Assembly (NCBI RefSeq): GCF_019795295.1
Contig: NZ_JAIMCG010000004.1
Coordinates: forward strand, 62,001-126,000
Reading direction: 5' to 3'
Origin: Cupriavidus sp. AU9028
GTDB taxonomy: Bacteria; Pseudomonadota; Gammaproteobacteria; Burkholderiales; Burkholderiaceae
DNA: 64,000 nucleotides
A program made the translations under genes and the position numbers. Position 1 is the first letter of the stretch, and every line of letters starts with the position of its first letter. Below, one piece after another: positions 28,709 through 36,427 of this stretch. The notes beneath the pieces were generated by a model, which was given only the letters and a program-made list of their open reading frames with translations, ran no database searches and was not told the DNA's origin.

Positions 28709-29638
28709 GTGAACGCAGTCCTGTCTGCCGATCCGATTGAAATGAACACCAACCTTCCGATGGTGCCCTCGCGCGCCGGCGGCATGGCGTTGACGCTGCC
28801 GACCGGACTGGGCAACCTCGACGCCTATATCCAGGCGGTGCATCGCATTCCGATGCTGACCGCGGACGAAGAGCAACGGCTGGCGCGCGAGCTGCGCGAC
28901 CACGACTCGGTCGATGCCGCCCGTCGTCTGGTGATGTCGCATCTGCGTCTGGTGGTCTCGATCGCCCGTCAGTACCTGGGATATGGACTGCCGCATGCCG
29001 ACCTGATCCAGGAAGGCAATATCGGCCTGATGAAGGCCGTGCGGCGCTTCGACCCGGACCAGGGCGTTCGCCTCGTCTCGTACGCGATGCACTGGATCAA
29101 GGCAGAGATCCACGAATATGTGCTGCGCAACTGGCGGATGGTCAAGGTGGCGACCACCAAGGCCCAGCGCAAGCTGTTCTTCAATCTGCGCTCGCACAAG
29201 CAGGGGAACCATACGTTCTCCCCGGGCGAGGTCGATGCGGTCGCGCGCGAGCTCAACGTGAAGCCCGAGGAAGTGATGGAGATGGAAACCCGGCTGTCGG
29301 GTGGCGATCTCGCGCTCGAAGGGCAAGTGGACGACGGTGAAGAGGAATTCGCACCGATCGCCTACCTCGCGGACAACCACAACGAGCCGACCCGCGTGAT
29401 CGAGTCCAAGCGCCAGGACCGCATGCAGGTCGAGGGCCTGGAGGAAGCGCTGGGCAAGCTGGACCCGCGCAGCCGCCGTATCATCGAGGCCCGCTGGCTG
29501 CAGGTCAACGACGACGGCTCGGGCGGCGCCACGCTGCACGAACTGGCTGACGAGTTCGGCGTGTCGGCAGAGCGGATCCGCCAGATCGAGGTCGCGGCAA
29601 TGAAGAAGATGAAGGGCGCGCTGCAGGCATTTGCCTGA
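28709..29638 (+). CDS. rpoH: Heat-shock sigma factor RpoH (sigma-32)
   Basis: RpoH directs transcription of chaperone and protease genes. Starting at GTG 28709, the protein has 309 residues. Region 2 shows RRLVMSHLRLVVSIARQYLGYGL and the RpoH-specific QRKLFFNLRSHK box lies near the middle. Region 4 is LHELADEFGVSAERIRQIE. The start is set by AAAGGAG six bases upstream of the GTG; an ATG eleven codons later (28742) is the alternative. A perfect CIRCE upstream places it under HrcA control, so the two heat-shock circuits are connected. Confidence 0.95.
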   Translation: MNAVLSADPIEMNTNLPMVPSRAGGMALTLPTGLGNLDAYIQAVHRIPMLTADEEQRLARELRDHDSVDAARRLVMSHLRLVVSIARQYLGYGLPHADLIQEGNIGLMKAVRRFDPDQGVRLVSYAMHWIKAEIHEYVLRNWRMVKVATTKAQRKLFFNLRSHKQGNHTFSPGEVDAVARELNVKPEEVMEMETRLSGGDLALEGQVDDGEEEFAPIAYLADNHNEPTRVIESKRQDRMQVEGLEEALGKLDPRSRRIIEARWLQVNDDGSGGATLHELADEFGVSAERIRQIEVAAMKKMKGALQAFA

Positions 29639-29659
29639 GCCGCGCGATCCTGCAGACAG

Positions 29660-29692
29660 AAAAGGCCGGTTGCATCAGCAACCGGCCTTTTT
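29660..29692 (+). terminator. Intrinsic terminator after rpoH
   Basis: AAAGGCCGGTTGC pairs with GCAACCGGCCTTT around an ATCA loop, followed by further T residues. The symmetric A/T flanks suggest it also serves the convergent sco gene. Confidence 0.92.
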
Positions 29693-29727
29693 CATTGGCG
29701 GCGATGGCGGCCGGGGCTGGCCCGCTG

Positions 29728-30354
29728 CTACGACAGCAGTTGCTTCAGGTCGTGCACGATCGGCTCCGTGCCCTGCCCGTGCCGGATGAAGAGACGCAGC
29801 CGCCCCTCCGGATCGAATACATAGCTGCCGGCGGAGTGGTCCATCGTGTAGTTGCCAGGGGCAGTGCCCGGCACCTTCGCGTAGTACACCTTGAAGTCGC
29901 GCGCCACCTTCTGCAAGGCCGCCTGGTTCTCGGGCCGCATGCCGAGGAAGCGCGGATCGAAGGCCGGCACGTACTGGGCCAGCAGCGACTGGGTATCCCG
30001 CTCCGGGTCCACGGTGACCAACATCACCTGGACGCGGTCGGCATCCTCGCCCAGCTGGTCCATTACCGCCTTCCATTCCAGCATGGTGGTCGGGCAGACG
30101 TCCGGGCAGTGGGTATAGCCGAAGAACAGCACCACGGCCTTGCCCTTGAAGTCGGCCAGCGTGCGCACCTTGCCGGTGTGGTCGGTCAGCGCGAAGTCCT
30201 TGCCGAAGTCGCCACCACCGGTGATGTCGATATTGCGGAAGGACTGCTGCTGCCCGCAGGCAGCGAGCACGGTCACCAGCAGTGCCGCCAGCATGACCTT
30301 GCCGATGCCGCCGGCGGCAAGGCGGGCGAAGTCGCGACGGGACAGAAAACGCAT
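29728..30354 (-). CDS. sco: SCO1/SenC copper chaperone
   Basis: Sco proteins deliver copper to the CuA centre of cytochrome c oxidase subunit II. The 208-residue lipoprotein has a lipobox LAAC with its cysteine at 33. The copper motif is C83-x3-C87 in GYTHCPDVCPTT, and the conserved histidine lies in the MDHSAGSYVFDPEG segment. It is the last gene of the oxidase cluster, downstream of ctaB, and ends at the shared rpoH terminator. Confidence 0.95.
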   Translation of the reverse strand: MRFLSRRDFARLAAGGIGKVMLAALLVTVLAACGQQQSFRNIDITGGGDFGKDFALTDHTGKVRTLADFKGKAVVLFFGYTHCPDVCPTTMLEWKAVMDQLGEDADRVQVMLVTVDPERDTQSLLAQYVPAFDPRFLGMRPENQAALQKVARDFKVYYAKVPGTAPGNYTMDHSAGSYVFDPEGRLRLFIRHGQGTEPIVHDLKQLLS

Positions 30355-30482
30355 ATTCAGGACCAGTTGGAGAAGTGAGTGGGCCGCAGCGCCCGAGCGG
30401 CAGTATCGCCCATCGCGGGGGCGAGCGCGCAAGGGGCGACAACGTGTCGCACTGCCGGCGGACGACCGGCAGGACAGCCGGC

Positions 30483-31418
30483 TCAGACCTGCGGCACGAA
30501 CTTGAAGTAGTGGTCGATCAGCAGGGCGGCGAACAGCAGCGACAGATACAGGATCGAGAACTTGAAGGTCCGCCTGGCCAGGTCGTCGGAGTACTGCCGG
30601 TAGAGCCGCCACGAGTACGCCAGGAACCAGCCGCCCAGCACCAGCGCGGCGACGAGATAGATGTAGCCGCTCATGCCGTAGACGAAGGGCAGCAGCGTGG
30701 CGGCGATCATCACCAGCGTGTAGAGCAGGATATGCAGCAGCGTATAGCGCTCGCCATGGGTGATCGGCAGCATCGGCAGCCCGGTCTTCTCGTAATCCGC
30801 GCGGCGGTACAGCGCGAGCGCCCAGAAGTGCGGCGGCGTCCAGGTGAAGATGATCAGCACCAGGAACCACGCTTCCGCGGGAACGTCGTTGGCGACCGCG
30901 GCCCAGCCCAGCGCCGGCGGCATCGCCCCCGACAGCCCGCCGATGACGATGTTCTGCGGGGTGGCCGGCTTGAGCAGGATGGTGTAGACCACCGCGTAAC
31001 CGACGAAAGTGGCGAAGGTCAGCCACATGGTCAGGTCATTGGCGAACACATGCAGCAGCCACATGCCGGCACCGCCCAGAATCAGCGAGAACACCAGCGT
31101 CTGCCCGGTAGTGATCTCACCGGTGGCCGACGGCCGCCAGGCGGTCCGGCGCATCATCGCGTCGATCTTCTGCTCGACCAGGCAGTTGATGGCGAACGCC
31201 GCCCCCGCCAGCAGCCAGATTCCGGCCGCGCCGCCCAGCAGCACATCCCAGGGCACCATGCCGGGAGTGGCGAGGAACATGCCGATGATCGCGCAGAACA
31301 CGGCAAGCTGCGTCACACGGGGCTTGGTCAGGGCCGCATACTGGCGCGCCGTGTGTCGCAGCCGGCTCAGCGGTTGGGTTTGGGTAGCGGTAGCCACGGA
31401 AGGAGGTCTGTCTTTCAT
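30483..31418 (-). CDS. ctaB: Protoheme IX farnesyltransferase (heme O synthase)
   Basis: CtaB adds a farnesyl group to heme B, giving heme O. It is a polytopic inner-membrane prenyltransferase of 311 residues. The catalytic Asp-rich motif [15 protein letters not shown] is near residue 80, with [12 protein letters not shown] in the first helix. The ATG starts on the base after the ctaA stop codon, so the ribosome site lies in ctaA and translation is probably coupled. The product is the substrate of CtaA. Confidence 0.96.
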   Translation of the reverse strand: MKDRPPSVATATQTQPLSRLRHTARQYAALTKPRVTQLAVFCAIIGMFLATPGMVPWDVLLGGAAGIWLLAGAAFAINCLVEQKIDAMMRRTAWRPSATGEITTGQTLVFSLILGGAGMWLLHVFANDLTMWLTFATFVGYAVVYTILLKPATPQNIVIGGLSGAMPPALGWAAVANDVPAEAWFLVLIIFTWTPPHFWALALYRRADYEKTGLPMLPITHGERYTLLHILLYTLVMIAATLLPFVYGMSGYIYLVAALVLGGWFLAYSWRLYRQYSDDLARRTFKFSILYLSLLFAALLIDHYFKFVPQV

Positions 31419-32531
31419 TCAGGCGCGCAGCGCGCCGGCGGGCTGCCCGGATTTCCCGGCGACGGTGTCGGGAGCATGGGCGGCAAACCCTATATTGTAG
31501 AGGAGCCGGACGATCAGCATCAGAAGCACCGCGGCCCCGCCGTTATGTGCTACAGCCGCCACCAGTGGCCAGTCGAACACGATATTCGACAGGCCGGTAG
31601 CCAGCTGCAGGACCAGAAACACCAGCATCAGCCGAGCCGCGCGCTGCAGGCGCTCGAAGCGCCGGGCGCGCAAGGCGAACCAGGCGAGATAGCCGAGCAC
31701 CACCGCGGCGAAGCAGCGGTGCACCCAATGGATGGCGACCAGCGCGCTATGGGGAATGTAGTCGCCGTCCGCCGTCATGCCCAGGGGGCGCCACAGCGTG
31801 AAGCCGTGGCGAAAATCCATCTCGGGCACCAGTTGGCCATTGCAAAGCGGGAAATCGGTACAGGCCAGCACCGCGTAGTTGGTGCTGACCCAGCCGCCCA
31901 GGAAAATCTGCACTGTCAGCAGGGCCAGCGCCACCCGCGCGGGCCAAAGCAGGCTGGCGGCGCCACGATCCACCGGCCGCACCGGGTCGTTGCGCGACCC
32001 CAGCCAGATCAGCGTGGCCAACAGCAGCATGCCAAGCATCAGGTGTGTGACCACGATGATCGGCTGCAGTTTCAGCGTGACGGTGAAGGCACCGAAGGCG
32101 CCCTGCACGCAGACCAGCACCAGCACCCCCGTGGCGAACCAGGGCGATTGTTCCAGCTCGCGGCGGCGTGACCAGGCCAGTGCCGTCAGCGCGATGATCA
32201 GCACCCCCACCGCCATGGCGAAGTAGCGGTGGATCATTTCGATCCAGGCCTTGACGACGGTAACCGGCCCTGACGGCATGGCGGTTTCGGCCGCGCGGAT
32301 ATGCTCGTGCGCCGACAGCGGGTTGGAATGGCCGTAGCAGCCTGGCCAGTCCGGGCAGCCCAGCCCGGAATCGGTCAGCCGGGTGAAACTGCCGAACATG
32401 ATCAGGTCCAGCGTCAGGAAGGCCGTGATCCAGACCAGCTTGCGATATTTGTCCCGGCTGCCGCGCACCAGGACGTAGCCCAACGGCAGCAGCGCGATCA
32501 GCAGCCCGATCAGGGCGAGTTGTACCAGCAT
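31419..32531 (-). CDS. ctaA: Heme A synthase CtaA (COX15 family)
   Basis: CtaA oxidises the heme O methyl group to formyl, producing heme A for the aa3 oxidase. It has 370 residues and eight predicted membrane helices. Conserved histidines lie in EMIHRYFAMAVG, VVTHLMLGM and AIHWVHRCFAA, and FGSFTRLTDSGLGCPDWPGC is the family signature. It follows the 246-residue Sco-like gene by 10 bp and abuts ctaB, so the operon runs SURF1 to sco. Confidence 0.96.
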   Translation of the reverse strand: MLVQLALIGLLIALLPLGYVLVRGSRDKYRKLVWITAFLTLDLIMFGSFTRLTDSGLGCPDWPGCYGHSNPLSAHEHIRAAETAMPSGPVTVVKAWIEMIHRYFAMAVGVLIIALTALAWSRRRELEQSPWFATGVLVLVCVQGAFGAFTVTLKLQPIIVVTHLMLGMLLLATLIWLGSRNDPVRPVDRGAASLLWPARVALALLTVQIFLGGWVSTNYAVLACTDFPLCNGQLVPEMDFRHGFTLWRPLGMTADGDYIPHSALVAIHWVHRCFAAVVLGYLAWFALRARRFERLQRAARLMLVFLVLQLATGLSNIVFDWPLVAAVAHNGGAAVLLMLIVRLLYNIGFAAHAPDTVAGKSGQPAGALRA

Positions 32532-32541
32532 GCGTTCTCCG

Positions 32542-33282
32542 TCAACCGATGCGCGAGTACTTCAGCAGACGGTTCAGGTCCGAATGCACCTTCCTTGGGT
32601 CGGGATCGGCGGGGAAGCGCATCATCAGGTTCCCCAGCGGATCGACCAGATACAGCCCCGCCTCGATGGGCTGCCCCTCGCCGGCGGGCAGCCAGCCGCG
32701 CAGGACGTCGCGATCGGCGCGCAGGAAGCGCACGCCGGCATACGGCTCGTTGTAGGCGGCGGTCAGCCGGGGATCGACCGCGCCGTCGCCGCTGACCAGC
32801 CATACCGGCACGATGCGCTCTCGCTCGCGGCCCTGCCCGGCGCGAATCTGGCGCATGGTGAACAGCTTGCGTGCACAGGCTTCGTCGCAACTGGCGCGGT
32901 CAGTGGAAATCAGCAGCCACTTGCCACGGAAGTCGGCGAGCGGCACGGTCCGGCCCTGCTCGTCCCGCACCGAGGCGGCGGGAAGCGGGCGCTGCGGCTC
33001 GATCAGCGTGCCGTAGTTGGCCGTGCCGCCGGCAGGCCGGAACACGTAGAAGGTCAGGTAGGAAGCAATCACCGGGGAGGCGCAGACCAGCAGCAGCAAC
33101 AGCATCTGGATGCGGCCGCGCCGGGTGCGGGCGTCGATGCGCCCGTCCTGGGGCGCCTTGCGCTGGGTCGATTGCGCGCCGCTGCCGGTGGGCTCGGGCG
33201 TGGGCGGAGTTGCCATGGCGGTGTCGGTGGGCATGGGCATCTGGGATTGGAATTCGTTGACCGGCTGTCGCCTGGCCGTCAT
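32542..33282 (-). CDS. Membrane-anchored Sco-like protein of the oxidase cluster
   Basis: This 246-residue protein has a Pro/Thr-rich N-terminus and one membrane helix at about 59-80 (MLLLLLVCASPVIASYLTFY). A thioredoxin-like domain follows, containing C132-x3-C136 (RASCDEACARKL). The CxxxC spacing is that of Sco copper chaperones. In the segment where Sco has an Asp-His pair this protein reads PIEAGLYLVDPLG, so the metal histidine appears absent. The ATG overlaps the SURF1 stop as ATGA (33279-33282), which fixes the start. A role in oxidase assembly is inferred from position. Confidence 0.75.
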   Translation of the reverse strand: MTARRQPVNEFQSQMPMPTDTAMATPPTPEPTGSGAQSTQRKAPQDGRIDARTRRGRIQMLLLLLVCASPVIASYLTFYVFRPAGGTANYGTLIEPQRPLPAASVRDEQGRTVPLADFRGKWLLISTDRASCDEACARKLFTMRQIRAGQGRERERIVPVWLVSGDGAVDPRLTAAYNEPYAGVRFLRADRDVLRGWLPAGEGQPIEAGLYLVDPLGNLMMRFPADPDPRKVHSDLNRLLKYSRIG

Positions 33283-34055
33283 TGCCGCACGCTGGCGGGA
33301 TCGGGGCTTGCTGCGCCCCGCCGGGCACGGCGCCAGGTATGCAGCACCAGCAGGACCAGCGTCAGGCCGGCCAGGCTGAACCACTGGAATGCGTAGCCAT
33401 AGTGCCGGTCCGCGCCGCTGTCGGCGGCCGGCCAGTCGCGCGCCAGGCCGTCCCCGGTATCGGATGTCTGGCGGATCACGATGGTGTGCAAGGGGCGGCC
33501 CAGTTCCGCGGCGAAGGCGGCAAGTTCGATATTCTGCCGGATACGCTGCCCCCTGTCCGCGCCGGCGCTGCCCAGCGCATAGACGCGCGGTACCGTGGCC
33601 AGCGCGGTGCCCTCGACGGTTACCGTGCCTGTCGGCGTGGCGAAGGGCGCCACCCGCGTGCGCTCATAGGGGTCGCGCGGCAGCCAGCCCCGTACCACCA
33701 GCACCGCCGCGCCCGGCGTGCCGGTATCCTGCAACAGCAGGGGCGTGACCACCAGGAAGCCGGCACGGGTGTCCTCGCCATGGCCATGGGGCCGATTGTC
33801 CAGCAGCACCGTCCTGTCCGCATCGAATCGCCCGACGGCCACCACACGGCGCTCGGCGTATCCGATGGCGTCGGCCTGCAGCGGGATCTCCCCCAACGGC
33901 ACCGCGGGCTGCGCCGCGTGGAGGCGCAAACGGGCCTCGCGCTGCTGCTTCTGCTGGCCCCGGTCGAGTTGCCAGACGCCGAGCGCGCAGGTCAGCACGA
34001 TGACGGCCAGTGCCGCGATGGCGGGGACGGGCGCCAACGCCCGCCACCACTTCAC
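33279..34055 (-). CDS. SURF1-family cytochrome oxidase assembly protein
   Basis: SURF1 proteins help insert heme A into subunit I. The 258 residues begin with GTG (KWWRALAPVPA) and a membrane helix, with the family motif LGVWQLDRGQQK close behind. VLLDNRPHGHGEDTRAGF and VVRGWLPRD mark the central domain, and a second helix near the end contains YAFQWFSLAGLTLVLLVL. No ATG start is available close by; longer frames run into the divergent DUF2909 gene. The stop overlaps the start of the Sco-like gene. Confidence 0.93.
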   Translation of the reverse strand: MKWWRALAPVPAIAALAVIVLTCALGVWQLDRGQQKQQREARLRLHAAQPAVPLGEIPLQADAIGYAERRVVAVGRFDADRTVLLDNRPHGHGEDTRAGFLVVTPLLLQDTGTPGAAVLVVRGWLPRDPYERTRVAPFATPTGTVTVEGTALATVPRVYALGSAGADRGQRIRQNIELAAFAAELGRPLHTIVIRQTSDTGDGLARDWPAADSGADRHYGYAFQWFSLAGLTLVLLVLHTWRRARRGAASPDPASVRQ

Positions 34056-34112
34056 CGCGCCGACTCCGGTTGGCCGGTGCGATAATGGAAAAACACTTCG
34101 GGCCGACCCTTC

Positions 34113-34322
34113 ATGCGCATCGTCATCATCGTCGCCTTCATCCTGATTCTTGCCAGCCTTGCCTCCGCGCTGTTCTTCATGATGCGGGATGGCAGCAAGA
34201 CACCCAATATGGTGCGCTCCCTGACCGTCCGCGTCGGCCTGTCGATCGCCCTGTTCGTGTTCATCCTGATCGCGTTCCGGATGGGCTGGATCCAGAGCAC
34301 GGGCATCCCGGCCTCGCCCTGA
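34113..34322 (+). CDS. Twin transmembrane protein (DUF2909 family)
   Basis: This small 69-residue membrane protein has two hydrophobic helices, IVIIVAFILILASLASALFF and VGLSIALFVFILIAFRMGWI, joined by MMRDGSKTPNMVRSLTVR. The arrangement fits the DUF2909 twin-transmembrane family, which commonly sits in beta-proteobacterial cytochrome oxidase clusters. It is the only gene of this cluster on the + strand, divergent from SURF1 by 57 bp. Its function is unknown. Confidence 0.88.
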   Translation: MRIVIIVAFILILASLASALFFMMRDGSKTPNMVRSLTVRVGLSIALFVFILIAFRMGWIQSTGIPASP

Positions 34323-34368
34323 ACCGGCCCCCAACGGGCGGCAATCCGTCTGGGACCGGCAGCAGAAG

Positions 34369-34408
34369 AAAAACGCCGCAGGACGAGCACGGCTCCTGCG
34401 GCGCTTTT
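34369..34408. terminator. Bidirectional terminator between DUF2909 and coxC
   Basis: GCCGCAGGA (34375-34383) pairs with TCCTGCGGC (34394-34402). It is preceded by an A-run and followed by TTTT, so it can stop both converging transcripts. Confidence 0.88.
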
Positions 34409-34445
34409 CATCGCAGCGCCGCTTCGCGCGGCGCGGCTTTATCGG

Positions 34446-35306
34446 TCACAGCCAGTACACCACCACGTACAGGAACAGCCAGACCACGTCGACGAAGTGC
34501 CAGTACCAGGCGGCGCCTTCGAAGGCGAAATGGTTGTCCGGGGTGAAATGCCCTTTCAGTACGCGGCCCAGCACCACCGCCAGCATGATCGCGCCCATGG
34601 TGACGTGGAAGCCGTGGAATCCCGTCAGCATGAAGAAGGTGGAGCCGTAGATGCCCGAGCTGAGTTTCAGGTTCAGGTCCGCGTAGGCGTGGATGTACTC
34701 GTATGCCTGGAAGCCCATGAAGACCGCACCCAGCAGGATGGTCAGGACCAGGCCCTGGATGACCTGCGAGCGCTTGTTGGCCAGCAGCGCGTGATGCGCC
34801 CAGGTCAGCGTGACGCCGGACATCAGCAGCAGCGCCGTGTTGATGGTCGGGATCGGCCATGGGCCCATCACCTGATAGGGCTCGACAATGCCTGCCGGGC
34901 CGGTATTGGGCCAGACGGCGGCAAAATCGGGCCACAGGATGCGGTTGTTCAGGTCGCCCAGCCACGGCATGGTGACCACGCGGGCGTAGAACAATGCGCC
35001 GAAGAAGGCGCCGAAGAACATCACCTCGGAGAAGATGAACCAGCCCATCGACCAGCGGTAAGAAATGTCGATGCGGCGGCCGTACAGCCCGCCCTCCGAT
35101 TCCCCGATGGCATCCGCGAACCAGCTGCGCAGCACGAACAGGAACCACAGGATGCCCGCCAGGCAGACATAGGGACCCCAGGGCTGGCCGTTGACCCAGC
35201 CGGCAGCGCCTGCCGCGGTCAGCAGCAGGCCGAAACTTGCAGTGACCGGATGGCGCGACGGGCCCGGTACGAAGTAGTACGGGGCGTTTGCGCGATTCGC
35301 ACTCAT
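34446..35306 (-). CDS. ctaE: Cytochrome c oxidase subunit III
   Basis: This core subunit of the aa3 oxidase has seven membrane helices in 286 residues. The N-terminus APYYFVPGPSRHPVTASFGL and motifs MGWFIFSEVMFFGAFFGALF and GFHGFHVTMGAIML are characteristic. The C-terminus is the HFVDVVWLFLYVVVYWL helix. It is the last structural gene of the ctaC-ctaD-ctaG-ctaE operon and runs into a bidirectional terminator. Confidence 0.97.
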   Translation of the reverse strand: MSANRANAPYYFVPGPSRHPVTASFGLLLTAAGAAGWVNGQPWGPYVCLAGILWFLFVLRSWFADAIGESEGGLYGRRIDISYRWSMGWFIFSEVMFFGAFFGALFYARVVTMPWLGDLNNRILWPDFAAVWPNTGPAGIVEPYQVMGPWPIPTINTALLLMSGVTLTWAHHALLANKRSQVIQGLVLTILLGAVFMGFQAYEYIHAYADLNLKLSSGIYGSTFFMLTGFHGFHVTMGAIMLAVVLGRVLKGHFTPDNHFAFEGAAWYWHFVDVVWLFLYVVVYWL

Positions 35307-35369
35307 GCTTTATCTCCAGCTCGTTTCTCGAGTTTTCCGTTGTTATTCGCCGGCAGCATCGCCGCCGCC

Positions 35370-35582
35370 TCAACCGACGACCAGCTGCACGATTCCGATC
35401 AGCACCGCGACGAACACCGCCAGCGCCAGCAGCGCGGCGATGATCACATGCACCGGGTTCAGGCTCGCCATGTCGCGCTCATGCTCGGCGCCCTTGCGCA
35501 GCCCGATGAACGACCACAGCACCGCCCGTACGGTCTGGCCGAACGACATCTTGCGCCGGCTGGCCTCTTTCAGGTCTTCCAT
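35370..35582 (-). CDS. DUF2970-family small membrane protein
   Basis: The 70-residue protein has a cytoplasmic N-terminus, a short amphipathic stretch (VRAVLWSFIGLRKG) and one C-terminal helix (VIIAALLALAVFVAVLIGIV). DUF2970 proteins are found between ctaG and subunit III in beta-proteobacteria; their role is unknown. It lies 11 bp after ctaG and 63 bp before ctaE, clearly in the same operon. Confidence 0.88.
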   Translation of the reverse strand: MEDLKEASRRKMSFGQTVRAVLWSFIGLRKGAEHERDMASLNPVHVIIAALLALAVFVAVLIGIVQLVVG

Positions 35583-35593
35583 GCCGGCGTCCT

Positions 35594-36205
35594 TCAGCTG
35601 CCGCCCGCCGGCGCCGCGGCCCCGGCACCCGGATTCTGCGCAACCGGCGCGGCGATCTCGAAGAACGTGTAGGACAAGGTGATGGCCTTCACGTCCCTGG
35701 GCAGATCCGGGTCGATCATGAACACCACCGGCATCTCCCGCGCTTCCTTCGCCTTCAGGGTCTGCTGCTGAAAACAGAAGCACTCGACCTTCTTGAAGTA
35801 CTGCGTCGCCTGCTTGGGCGCGTAGCTCGGGATCGCCTGCGCGGCGATATCGCGCGCCTGGCCGTTGGCCACCTCGTAGACGATGGTCGCCATTTCGCCG
35901 GGATGCACCTGCATGCTGCTCTTGACCGGGCGGAACGCGAACGGCCCGCGCGCGTTGGAATCGAACTCGACCGTGATGGTGCGGCTCTTGTCCACCTGGG
36001 TATTGCGCAGATCCCTGGCGCCGTACAGCTCGCGCGTCGTCACGACGTTGATGCCGGTGACCTCGCAGATCTTCTTGTACAGCGGCACCAGCGCGTAGCC
36101 GAAAGCGAACATCACGCCGACGATCACCAGCAGCCGCAGCATCATGCCGCGGTTGTAGCGCTTGTCGGTCGCCGCATCGTCGTGCGGCGGCTGGTGCGGG
36201 TTCAT
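35594..36205 (-). CDS. ctaG: Cytochrome c oxidase assembly protein CtaG (Cox11)
   Basis: CtaG delivers copper to the CuB site of subunit I. It has 203 residues with one N-terminal membrane helix (about 22-42, LRLLVIVGVMFAFGYALVPL). A periplasmic beta-domain follows, with the copper ligands C142-F-C144 in KKVECFCFQQQTL. The conserved KICEVTGIN follows the helix. It lies between the tiny oxidase assembly gene and the DUF2970 gene. Confidence 0.96.
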   Translation of the reverse strand: MNPHQPPHDDAATDKRYNRGMMLRLLVIVGVMFAFGYALVPLYKKICEVTGINVVTTRELYGARDLRNTQVDKSRTITVEFDSNARGPFAFRPVKSSMQVHPGEMATIVYEVANGQARDIAAQAIPSYAPKQATQYFKKVECFCFQQQTLKAKEAREMPVVFMIDPDLPRDVKAITLSYTFFEIAAPVAQNPGAGAAAPAGGS

Positions 36206-36236
36206 CTCACTCCCCTTGCGCGGATCGGCCAGGCCG

Positions 36237-36374
36237 TCAGCCGAACCACGTCATCTTGGCAAAGAATCCCAGAAAGAAGACCAGGACGATCGACAACAGG
36301 ATCCAGCCGAGCCGCTGGTTGGCGGCCCGTTGCGCATCGCCGCCGCGCGCCGAACCCTTATCCGGATGTTGCAT
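36237..36374 (-). CDS. Small cytochrome oxidase assembly protein
   Basis: This very small protein of 45 residues has a polar N-terminus (HPDKGSARGGDAQRAANQRL) and a single membrane helix, GWILLSIVLVFFLGFFAKM. Genes like it lie between subunit I and ctaG in many beta-proteobacteria and are annotated as small oxidase assembly proteins. No biochemical function is known to me. Spacing of 53 bp from ctaD and 31 bp to ctaG supports translation as part of the operon. Confidence 0.8.
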   Translation of the reverse strand: MQHPDKGSARGGDAQRAANQRLGWILLSIVLVFFLGFFAKMTWFG

Positions 36375-36427
36375 GCGCCAACCTGTGTTGAGCCGGTCCG
36401 GCGGGAACCCGCGCCGGACCCGGACGA

